A stretch of 64,000 nucleotides of DNA from Citromicrobium bathyomarinum (GTDB lineage: Bacteria; Pseudomonadota; Alphaproteobacteria; Sphingomonadales; Sphingomonadaceae): assembly GCF_021021475.1 (NCBI RefSeq), contig NZ_JAINWL010000002.1, forward strand, positions 310,001 through 374,000. The letters are read 5' to 3'. The notes under the pieces were generated by a model. The model searched no databases, was not told the origin of the DNA, and saw only the letters and a program-made list of their open reading frames with translations. Positions 44,697 to 52,824 of the stretch are shown in pieces. The stretch's first letter is position 1; each line of letters opens with the position of its first letter. The translations under genes and the position numbers were made by a program.

Positions 44697-45487
44697 GCAC
44701 AAACCCGATCGACAAGCTTTCCGGTTTCTGCGTCGTCACCGGCGCGTCCAGCGGGATCGGCCTCGAACTCGCCAAGCTCGCCGCGAAGGACGGATGCGAC
44801 CTGCTGGTCGTGGCCGACCGCGATCTTGCCTCCGCCGAAGCCACGCTGCGCGATTGCGGCGCGGCTTCGGTGGAGCGGATCGAAGTCGATCTCGGCACGG
44901 CGACGGGCACCGAGGACCTGATGAACAAGATCGGCGAACGCGAGGTCGACGTGCTGGTCGCCAATGCGGGGCACGGCCTCGGCGATGCATTCTTCGTCCA
45001 GCAGTGGACCGACATTGCGCATGTCATCGATACCAATATCAAGGGTACGGTGTCGCTGATTCACAAGATCGGCGCGCGGATGGTGCTGCGCGAACGGGGG
45101 CGCATCCTCGTCACCGGCTCGATCGCGGGCGACATGCCCGGCGCCTATCAGCTGGTCTACAATTCGACCAAGGCCTTCGTGAACGATTTCTGCGTCGGGC
45201 TGGCGAACGAGATCAAGCACACCAATGTCGTGATTTCCTGCCTCATGCCCGGTGTGACCGACACGCAGTTCTTCAAGCGCGCCAGCATGGAAGACACGCA
45301 GGCCGGGCAAATGGACAACAAGTCCGATCCGGCAAAGGTCGCGCACGATGGCTATAGCGCGCTTCTCAAGGGCGAGACGCAGGAGGTCAGCGGCATCATG
45401 AACAAGGTGCAGGACCTGTTCGCCGACATCCTTCCCGACGAACTGGTCGCGCAGATGCACCGCCGCCTCGCGCAACCCGACCGCTAG
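44693..45487 (+). CDS. Short-chain dehydrogenase/reductase
   Basis: This 264-residue classical SDR has the cofactor motif TGASSGIGLELAK, VLVANAGHG (NAG) and the catalytic Ser in VTGSIAG, with YNSTKAF providing Tyr and Lys. The substrate is unknown. Its ATGA overlaps the dehydrogenase stop. It is the last gene of the katE operon. Confidence 0.92.
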   Translation: MSTNPIDKLSGFCVVTGASSGIGLELAKLAAKDGCDLLVVADRDLASAEATLRDCGAASVERIEVDLGTATGTEDLMNKIGEREVDVLVANAGHGLGDAFFVQQWTDIAHVIDTNIKGTVSLIHKIGARMVLRERGRILVTGSIAGDMPGAYQLVYNSTKAFVNDFCVGLANEIKHTNVVISCLMPGVTDTQFFKRASMEDTQAGQMDNKSDPAKVAHDGYSALLKGETQEVSGIMNKVQDLFADILPDELVAQMHRRLAQPDR

Positions 45488-46106
45488 CCAAGGCTGAAAC
45501 TCCTCTGAGAGAATTAGCCGGGATTAGCCGGAAATTGCTGAAGGGTACCTCTCAGCACCCTGCCTCCAACCATAGTGTTGTTCACCTGATGCTCTCCCAC
45601 AGGTGCCATTGTGTCGGAATGTCTGGGACGCATCTTCCTGACAGCCGCCGTGGAGAGTGCGCCCCCTTCTCCAACGGAAGATGCCAGAACCCGCGGGACC
45701 TGGCGAAATGCTTATTCAAGCGCTCGCTCACGACGAGGAAGCAACGCTGCTTCCGTGATTGGCCGCCCCTGAACTAGAACGCTTCGCTCACCGGTAAGGC
45801 TGCCGGGATCGACACCATGCGGTCAATGGGCCGCCAAGTCGACAAAGTCCGCTTACGGGAAATGCCGAAGCATTATCTAACGATTAAAATTTGGGGCGCA
45901 TTGCAGACTGGCCGCTTTTGTTGAAAGCGGCGAGACAGCTAGTGGGCCGTTTGCCTACTGTCCGGTGCTGGCGCAGCGATGACCGAAGAGGACATTGCGC
46001 TATGGGGCAAATTCTACACGGGAGCGCCCACTCGCTACTAACTGCCCGATGCAGCTTCACCAATTGCTTCGGCGGACCTGGTCCCACCTTCCAGTCTCGA
46101 TGATCT
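45488..46106. other. Non-coding region with repeat fragment
   Basis: These 619 bp lie between the SDR and the GAF-LytTR gene. No credible gene was seen: the small frames have no ribosome-binding site or recognisable content. It contains ATTAGCCGG repeats just after the SDR (about 45515-45532) and a 13-nt fragment of the dispersed repeat at 45888-45900. It may be decayed DNA. Confidence 0.5.
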
Positions 46107-47084
46107 CTACATTCCCAGTCGGCGACGAACTTCCGGCACCTGGCTGCGCGCGACTGGCGTGGGGCGTTTGCTCCCTTTGAGGATGAGCTCGGGGTCTTGC
46201 CCGCGGGAACGGCGCTGAAACCGCTCGACCTTGCGCAGATTGGCAATCGCGGAGCGATGGGTCCGCAGGAACATCTGTTCGGGCAGAACCGAATGCCACC
46301 AGCGTAACGGTCGATCGTCTGGCACGGTCTCCCCGCTCGACAGGTGGATTGTCGTCCCGCTGCCGTCGGCCTCGACCGCGCAGATATCCTCGGGATCCAC
46401 GCCTCGCGCCGAATGTCCGCTGCGCAGGTAAAGCCGCGCGGAGGCACTGGTGGTCGGGTCAATCCGTTCGCGCGTAAGCGGTGCCCCTTCGGTCCGGCTG
46501 ACGCCGATCAGGGCAGCAATCTGGGTGAGTGCGTGCACTTCGCTTTCGGTCCAGTCGCGCTGCTGACGGGTGCAATCAAGACCGATGCAGGCGATCAGCC
46601 CTTCTTCTGCCATAACCGGCACCGTCAGCGTGCTGCGAATACCCTGCAAGCGGAACTCGCGCTGCATCGAGCGCATCCCGCGCCCGATCAATTCGACATC
46701 GTTGATAGCCAAGGTCTGCCCGTCCCTGAGCGGCAGCAGCATGTCGCCGATCATGGTGACGGGGACGTCCTGCAGATCCTCGACATGCGAAGTGATCCCG
46801 TCCGCACACCATTCGTTAGTGTTGCGCATGGTCGTGAGATCGTGGTTGAAACGGAGCACCCAGGCCCTGTCGGCGCGCGCCGAGCGCCCGATGAATTCAA
46901 GCATCGCGGCAAGACCCGGCTCGAATGGCTGCGACAGGAGCAGGCGGGCCGCCACCACGGCCCAGCAATCGGGCCCGAGCATGTCGGGAAGGGCATCGAA
47001 TTTCCACACCGCGACTCCACCGCCGAGCCGCGGATGCGTTCCGCTGTGCATTTCTACTTTCGGATAGCGATGTTCGAAACCCAT
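46107..47084 (-). CDS. GAF-LytTR transcriptional regulator
   Basis: This is a 325-residue protein. Residues about 50-185 form a GAF-like sensor domain (GLAAMLEFIGRSARADRAWV, IRSTLTVPVMAEEGLIACIG). Residues about 225-325 form a LytTR DNA-binding domain (DICAVEADGSGTTIHLSSGE, MFLRTHRSAIANLRKVERF). A GAF rather than receiver domain means it responds to a bound ligand or redox signal rather than phosphorylation. It is divergent from the adhesin side and might control it. Confidence 0.85.
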   Translation of the reverse strand: MGFEHRYPKVEMHSGTHPRLGGGVAVWKFDALPDMLGPDCWAVVAARLLLSQPFEPGLAAMLEFIGRSARADRAWVLRFNHDLTTMRNTNEWCADGITSHVEDLQDVPVTMIGDMLLPLRDGQTLAINDVELIGRGMRSMQREFRLQGIRSTLTVPVMAEEGLIACIGLDCTRQQRDWTESEVHALTQIAALIGVSRTEGAPLTRERIDPTTSASARLYLRSGHSARGVDPEDICAVEADGSGTTIHLSSGETVPDDRPLRWWHSVLPEQMFLRTHRSAIANLRKVERFQRRSRGQDPELILKGSKRPTPVARSQVPEVRRRLGM

Positions 47085-47397
47085 GGATGTCGCCTGCGAA
47101 CTCAGGTTGGAAGGATAGATTGCGCCTTAATCCCGTAAGCTGTGGAGCGCCGATGGGAAGCACCTTCGCGCCGCCAATGCCCCGACCACGCCGTTTCCGG
47201 CGTTAAAATTCGCCTAATTCTGCAGTTCAGCAACCGCTGTTGCAACTCGGCAGCCGTTAGTTGCGGGACGCGCAGCGGCTTTGCAGTCGTTCGCCGAACA
47301 GGGGTCACAATGGCTCCGGGGGCGGAATTCTGGGGGCTTGGAGCCAGGTCTCCGAATGCCACCCAGCCAAGATTGGGTAAGACGTTCGGGGCGCGCC
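47085..47397. other. Intergenic region upstream of GAF-LytTR and cyclase fragment
   Basis: These 313 bp probably hold the promoter of the minus-strand regulator. I looked for the paired LytTR binding motif and found only an imperfect single copy (CCGTTAGT), so no operator is called. No gene is seen. Confidence 0.4.
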
Positions 47398-47745
47398 GTG
47401 ATTGCTTCAAACCTGCGTGCTGGTGCGCGCCTATTGTCGTTGGCTGCCGCGAGTGCGCTGGCCGGATGCGCGAACGCGCCGGGGCCGGTTCTCATCGAGG
47501 GTTTCGCGCGCGCGCACGGAGAGGTCATGGAACTGACCCACGACGCCGTAGAGGGCTGCGTTTTCTGGCCAACTGCCGACGAATTCGGGCTTGAGGAAGT
47601 CGCCGACGGAGAGACCGAAGGCGGCCGGCATTACAGTGCCTCCAACATCGTCACCTCGGCGCATGGCGGCACGCACCGCGATGCCCGGGAGCACTTTGCC
47701 GACGGCGGCCTGCTGCGCATCGTCGCCCCTCTCCCGCGCTCCTGA
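47398..47745 (+). pseudogene. Truncated cyclase-family lipoprotein
   Basis: This 115-residue remnant has a lipoprotein signal (LAAASALAGC), then the start of a kynurenine-formamidase/cyclase-type domain: MELTHDAVEGCVFWPTADEF and the metal motif HGGTHRDAREHF. Family members have about 240 or more residues; this frame stops just after the motif, and no continuation appears in other frames before the adhesin. GTG 47398 is a tentative start. Confidence 0.65.
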
Positions 47746-47789
47746 CCGCGCGACTGTTCACCTGCTTTTTACCATCCGGAGGAATCCCC

Positions 47790-50651
47790 GTGTCAAACAC
47801 TATCCAGAAATTCTCCCGCAACCTTCTTGCCGGGACCAGCGTGACGATCCTGGCGATCATCGCCGCCCCTGCCGCGGCCGATTCTACACCTGAGTGCAAC
47901 ACTGGCTCAGGATTGAGGTCGACCGAATGCGGTGTGGACAGCCAGGCAAGTGGCGTTGCGAGCACCGCCGTAGGTGAAGGCAGCGAGGCAAGTGGGAATT
48001 ACAGCACCGCCGTAGGCGAAGGCAGCGTGGCAAGCGGAAGGTTGAGCACCGCCTTGGGCGAAGACGCCGACGCAACCGGTGATTACAGCGCCGCCCTAGG
48101 CGAATGGAGCGAGGCAAGCGGGGATTACAGCACCGCCACAGGCCAGCTCAGCTGGGCAACCGGCGACTACAGCACAGCGACGGGCCAAAGCAGCAGAGCG
48201 CTAGGCGATTACAGTACCGCCACAGGTCAACACAGCTATGCAGACGCCACTTATGGTGTAGCGCTCGGTCATGAAGCCTACGTCGCCATCGGCGCTACCG
48301 GCTCTGTCGCTCTCGGCACTTTTTCTGAGGTTCAAGAAAACGTCACCGGCGCCGTGGCGCTCGGCTTCCGTTCGCTGGCGACCGAGAAGGACACGATCTC
48401 GCTGGGCGCGAGAGCGGGCACGGTAGACACCGATGGCGACGGCGATATCGATGCCGACGATGCCGCGATCACCCGCCGGATCGTCAATCTGGCAGACGGC
48501 GTAAACGCCAGCGACGCCGTGACCGTGGGCCAGCTTGACGCAAGCCTGCAATACCTGGCCTTCAACACGACCGGTGCGGCGGCAGTGGCAAGCGGGTCCA
48601 GCTCCCAGGCAATCGGCGGGGGCAGCGTGGCAAGCGGAAAGTACAGCACCGCCCTGGGCGAAGGGAGCGAGGCACGTGGGGCATCCAGCACCGCCACAGG
48701 CCAGCAAAGCTGGGCCCTCGGCGATTACAGCACCGCGACAGGTCAACTCAGCAGGGCCATCGGTGCTTACAGCACCGCCACAGGTCAATACAGCTATGCA
48801 GACGCCGCTTATAGTGTGGCACTCGGTAGTGAAGCCTTCGTCAACGACGGCGCTGCTGGCTCCGCCGCTCTGGGCACTTTTTCTGAGGTGCAACAAAACG
48901 TCACCGGCGCAGTGGCGCTCGGCTTCCGTTCAATCGCGACGCGGTCCGACACCATTTCGGTCGGCAGCGCGGATTTGCAGCGGCAGATCGTCAATGTTGC
49001 GGCGGGGACCGAGACTACCGATGCGGTCAATCTCGGCCAGCTGAATACTGTGGCCGCCGCCGCCGCGAAGGCCCAGGGAACAGCCGAAGCGGCGCAGGAT
49101 ACGGCGGACCAAGCTCTGGCCAGTGCCACCACGGCTCAGAGCGCCGCGGAAGCCGCTCAGGACACTGCCGACCAAGCGCTGGCCAGTGCCGGGACCGCGC
49201 AAACTACCGCCGAGGCCGCGCAGGACACTGCGGACACGGCCATCGCCAACGCCGCGAACGCGCAGGACAGTGCCGATCGGGCACTCGCCGAAAACGACGC
49301 GCAGGACACGCAGATCGCGAACAACGCCACCGCCGCTGAAAATGCGCAGGGGGCTGCCGACGCGGCGCAAGGCACGGCCAACGCGGCCCTCGCCAATGCA
49401 CAGACCGCGCAGGACAGTGCCGATCAGGCGCTGGCCGAAAACGACGCGCAAAACACGCAGATTGCCGCGAACGCCGATGCCGCCGCTGCTGCGCAGAACA
49501 CCGCCGATCTCGCGCGCAGCGAAGCGAATGCTGCGCAGGCCCGCGCCGACGAGGCGTTTCAGAGCGCTGCCGATGCGCAGAGCACGGCGGATGCCGCGCG
49601 GGAGGAAGCGCGCGCCGCTCAGATTGCAGCCAACAACGCCACGGTCGGCGTGGCCGAGGCGCAGGAAACCGCCGATGTGGCATTCGAGAACGCAGTGAAG
49701 GCCCAGTCCCAGGCCGACCTTGCGCGGAATGAAGCGAAAGCCGCCCAGCAGGATGCGGACACCGCGCTGGCTCGGGCGGACGCAAACGCAGCCGAACTTG
49801 CCTTCTTCGAAAGCAATTCGACCGGCCCCGGCGCCACTGCCACGGGCGAGGATGCGCTCGCCATGGGATCGGGGGCCAGCGCCAGCGGCCAACGCTCGGT
49901 CGCGATCGGTTATCAGGCGCAGGCGCAGGACGGCCAGGCCGTGTCGATCGGCGCGGGCAATATCGCTTCGGGTGACGGTGCGGTCGCGATCGGCGATCCC
50001 AATCGCGCGACCGGCACCGGTGCGGTGGCGCTCGGCGCGAACAACACCGCGACCGGCACCGGCGCGGTGGCGCTTGGCAATGACAGCTCGGCCATCGGCG
50101 AAAGCGCCATCGCGCTCGGCAACGGGGCCAGCGCGACCGGCAACGGCGCGGTGGCGATCGGTGCGGGCGCCGTCGCTACGCAGGACGGTCAGGTCACGAT
50201 CGGATCTTCGCAGAGCACTTATACTTTCGCCGGGATTGCGTCCGCTGAAAGCAATGCCCGCCAGTCCGGCCCGGTCTCGCTTGTCACCACCGATGCGCAG
50301 GGCAATCTGGGCACGACCACCTTCGACCTCAGCCGGTTCGACGGGATGGACACGCGTCTGTCCTCGCTCGAGGGCAGTGTCTTCGATCTCTACGAAATGG
50401 CAGCGAGCGAGCGGACCGAGACCAATCGCGGGATCGCTGCCTCGGTCGCGCTGACGGCCGCACCCATGCCCTCGGCCCCCGGCCGCATCAGCTATACCGC
50501 GAATACCTCGATCTATCGCGGCCAGGCGGCCTTCGGCGCCTCGATCGCCGCGAGGGCCAACACCGAAGAGCCCTTCGCGATTACCGCCGGAGTCTCCTAC
50601 GCAGGCGGCAAGAGCACCACCGCACGTGTCGGAGTGGTCGGAGAATTCTAG
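47790..50651 (+). CDS. Trimeric autotransporter adhesin (YadA-like)
   Basis: This 953-residue surface protein has a signal peptide (1-30). Two YadA-type head blocks (about 45-175 and 258-375) consist of 14-residue repeats such as GDYSTATGQLSWATG. Necks are RIVNLADGVNASDAVTVGQL and RQIVNVAAGTETTDAVNLGQ. An Ala-rich coiled-coil stalk spans about 415-670 with AAQDTADQALASA repeats, then a third head (675-810) and a C-terminal YadA anchor (about 850-953, ending GVVGEF). D213-D224 is an Asp-rich EF-hand-like loop. The start is GTG with GGAGGA upstream. It probably mediates attachment. Confidence 0.92.
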   Translation: MSNTIQKFSRNLLAGTSVTILAIIAAPAAADSTPECNTGSGLRSTECGVDSQASGVASTAVGEGSEASGNYSTAVGEGSVASGRLSTALGEDADATGDYSAALGEWSEASGDYSTATGQLSWATGDYSTATGQSSRALGDYSTATGQHSYADATYGVALGHEAYVAIGATGSVALGTFSEVQENVTGAVALGFRSLATEKDTISLGARAGTVDTDGDGDIDADDAAITRRIVNLADGVNASDAVTVGQLDASLQYLAFNTTGAAAVASGSSSQAIGGGSVASGKYSTALGEGSEARGASSTATGQQSWALGDYSTATGQLSRAIGAYSTATGQYSYADAAYSVALGSEAFVNDGAAGSAALGTFSEVQQNVTGAVALGFRSIATRSDTISVGSADLQRQIVNVAAGTETTDAVNLGQLNTVAAAAAKAQGTAEAAQDTADQALASATTAQSAAEAAQDTADQALASAGTAQTTAEAAQDTADTAIANAANAQDSADRALAENDAQDTQIANNATAAENAQGAADAAQGTANAALANAQTAQDSADQALAENDAQNTQIAANADAAAAAQNTADLARSEANAAQARADEAFQSAADAQSTADAAREEARAAQIAANNATVGVAEAQETADVAFENAVKAQSQADLARNEAKAAQQDADTALARADANAAELAFFESNSTGPGATATGEDALAMGSGASASGQRSVAIGYQAQAQDGQAVSIGAGNIASGDGAVAIGDPNRATGTGAVALGANNTATGTGAVALGNDSSAIGESAIALGNGASATGNGAVAIGAGAVATQDGQVTIGSSQSTYTFAGIASAESNARQSGPVSLVTTDAQGNLGTTTFDLSRFDGMDTRLSSLEGSVFDLYEMAASERTETNRGIAASVALTAAPMPSAPGRISYTANTSIYRGQAAFGASIAARANTEEPFAITAGVSYAGGKSTTARVGVVGEF

Positions 50652-50673
50652 TCCCGGTTGGTCGATCACGGAT

Positions 50674-50698
50674 GGAGCCCGGTCTCGCTCCGGGCTCC
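50674..50698 (+). terminator. Hairpin after adhesin gene
   Basis: GGAGCCCGG and CCGGGCTCC form a perfect 9-bp stem around TCTCGCT, followed by TCCCCT rather than a clean T run. A terminator is likely. Confidence 0.6.
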
Positions 50699-51071
50699 TC
50701 CCCTAAAGGCACAATCAGAGCTTTCTACAGCTTCTGCCAGTCTGGCTCATTGGGGTGACATCAAGCTGCTGAACCAAGGTTAGCGCACCATCGCTCCAAC
50801 GGGTGTTTTTAAGTGAACAGGCCGATGGGCAGAATGACCGAATTTGGGGCGCAAAGCGGCCAAAGCCGTCAACCGGTACTCGCCCCCTTTGTGCCAGTGC
50901 AGCGCGTTGCATACGACCAAGGTATTGTTAGATGTGTGATGGCGACACGCGCGTGACAAAAGGTCGGAGTAAGAAATTCATTTTTCGCCAGCAAAGCGGG
51001 GTATTTGTCGGGGTAAGGGCCGGTAGGTGCCTCGCTTAAAGGTTCTCTAAACAGTAGTTTAATAGCTTAGA
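50699..51071. other. Non-coding region at right end of island
   Basis: About 370 bp between the adhesin terminator and attR. It contains copy C of the dispersed repeat (50836-50859). No gene or RNA was recognised. Confidence 0.5.
50836..50859 (+). repeat. Dispersed 24-nt repeat, copy C
   Basis: GACCGAATTTGGGGCGCAAA followed by GCGG. It is one base different from copy A at 16519-16542 on the opposite strand, and it shares AATTTGGGGCGCA with 45888-45900. Confidence 0.6.
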
Positions 51072-51143
51072 TCGAATCCCTCCCGCTCCGCCACGGGCCT
51101 TTTTTTGGCCTTTCAATCACCTCCAGATCCGTGCGGAAAGCTT
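51072..51143 (+). repeat. attR: right direct repeat of the genomic island
   Basis: The last 22 nt of tRNA-Ser (51072-51093) are followed by a 20-nt spacer (51094-51113, with GGCC-TTTTTTT-GGCC) and 30 nt (51114-51143) identical to 14252-14281. The tRNA part is only the 3' end and is not a functional tRNA. Confidence 0.88.
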
Positions 51144-52198
51144 CGAGCGATCTGGAACAGGGCATCATCCGCATCCGGCGCGAGCCCGTCACCAATCCGA
51201 CGAACCCGCTTACCAGCTTCATTGCCGATGATAACGACAATCAGGCCTGGGCGGTGTTTTTCAACGCGGCCTACGATCTTACCGACAGCCTCGAGCTTTC
51301 GGTGGCCGGGCGTTACGACAAGGACGAGCGCACGCAATACGTCGATCCCGCGCAGGGGCTGTATGACGGCGCGGGTAATGTCACGGGACCGATCGGCCAG
51401 CCGGGTGCGGTGAACAAGGCCACCTTCGACATGTTCCAGCCCAAGGTGACGCTGCGTTACCAGCCCACCGATACGGCGACGCTCTATGCCTCTTGGGGCA
51501 AGGGTTTCCGCAGCGGGCAGTTCAACCCCAATGGCGTCGGCGTTATTGCCGCCGGTGCGGGCGTGAACGGTGTGTCCGACGTCCTGCCGCAGGAAGAGAC
51601 CGAGACTCTGGAAGCCGGTTTCCGGGCCCAGCTGGCGCCGCGCACGAGCGTGAGCGGCGCGGTCTACAAGACCGATCTCAGCAATGCGCCCTACTTCGTG
51701 TTCATCGGCGCGGTCAGCGCGCAGGTGCTGGTGCCGATCGACCAGATCGACATCTTCGGGGTCGAACTGGAAGGTTCGGCCGAGATCGCCGATGGACTGA
51801 CCGCCTATCTCGGAGTCAGTTTCACCGATGCCGAGATCAAGGAGTACGCCGTCGACCCCACGCTGGTGGGCAATGACGCCCCCTACATCGCCAGCAACAC
51901 GATCAATGCAGGCTTCCAGTATCGCACCGACATTTCGAACACGCTGGGCTTCTTCGTCCGCGGCGATTTCGAAAATCGCGGTCGCCAGTTCTGGGATCCG
52001 GAGAACAGCACCGCGCGATCCGCGATCCAGCTGGTCAATGCCCGCGTCGGGATCGAGGATCTGGATGGCCGGTGGAGCTTCACGCTCTCGGGCAGCAACA
52101 TCTTCGACGAGGTCTACAACGCGGAGTTCGTGACCGGCGGCTATGCCTATGCGGCGCAGCCGGACACGTTCCGTGCCGACCTCCGGTTCAACTTCTGA
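51131..52198 (+). pseudogene. C-terminal fragment of a TonB-dependent receptor
   Basis: About 355 residues cover only the barrel (NQAWAVFFNAAYDLTDSLEL, ATLYASWGKGFRSGQFNP, ending FRADLRFNF). Signal peptide, TonB box and plug, some 400 residues, are missing, so no functional receptor can be made. The frame enters directly from the attR repeat, so truncation is tied to this junction. The lost 5' part is not in the window. It precedes the cyclophilin-Hyu-PutA genes and may once have fed that pathway. Confidence 0.85.
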
Positions 52199-52272
52199 TG
52201 GTCCCGCGGGCGGGGCAGTGCCGGTCTAACGATCGGTGCGGCCCCGCCACGGGGCTTCCCCAGGAGGAGGCG

Positions 52273-52782
52273 ATGGCAAGCTACCGCTTCATCAGCACGC
52301 TCGGTTCTTTCGGCATCACGCTGGCCCCCGAGGCTGCGCCCGCAACCTGCGCCTATTTCATGCGCCAGTTTGCCCAGCCGCAATTCGTCGATGCGAGCGT
52401 GTTTCGCATCGTCACCCCGACGAATTCATCGGTGGGCGAGGGAGTCCCGATCGAGGTCATCCAGCTCGGTCTGGACCACCACGAACGACCGCTGGACCGG
52501 ATCGCGCATGAAGGCACCGAGACCAGCGGATTGAAGCACGACCAGTGGGCGGTTTCCGCCGCCCGCTTCGGCAAGGGCGAGGTCTATCCCAGCTGCTTCA
52601 TCTGCATGCGCGACGAACCGGAACTGGATCACGGCGGTACCCGCCAGGCGGACGGCGAGGGGTTTGCCGTCTTCGGACGGGTCACGTCGGGCTTCGACAC
52701 CCTCAGGTGCATCTACGAACGCGCCGAAGACACGGATTACCTGAGCGAGCCGATCACGCTCACGGTCGTCCACGACTGTTAG
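52273..52782 (+). CDS. Cyclophilin-type peptidylprolyl isomerase
   Basis: This 169-residue single-domain protein has family features FISTLGSFGITLAPEAAP, DASVFRIVTP, KHDQWAVSAARFGKGEVYPS and FAVFGRVTSGFDTL. There is no signal peptide, so it is cytoplasmic. The active-site Arg lies in SVFRIV. AGGAGG lies just before the ATG. It sits between the TBDR remnant and hyuA in the same direction. Confidence 0.85.
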   Translation: MASYRFISTLGSFGITLAPEAAPATCAYFMRQFAQPQFVDASVFRIVTPTNSSVGEGVPIEVIQLGLDHHERPLDRIAHEGTETSGLKHDQWAVSAARFGKGEVYPSCFICMRDEPELDHGGTRQADGEGFAVFGRVTSGFDTLRCIYERAEDTDYLSEPITLTVVHDC

Positions 52783-52824
52783 AAAAATCGGGCGTGCAGG
52801 CGCCCAGAGAGTGGAACTGAAACA

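Noticed and set aside
45535-45777. 80-codon plus-strand frame after the SDR gene
   Set aside because: No ribosome-binding site, no recognisable content, and it lies in a region that looks decayed.
47930-48930. Short regularly spaced repeats resembling a CRISPR-like array
   Set aside because: The repeats are in frame, encode 14-residue adhesin head units, and have no unique spacers of constant length.
48930-50669. 579-codon minus-strand frame opposite the adhesin
   Set aside because: It mirrors the repetitive adhesin sequence; open only because of base bias.
51072-51093. Second tRNA-Ser gene
   Set aside because: Only the 3' 22 nt are present; there is no acceptor 5' half, anticodon arm or D arm. 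It is the attR copy.
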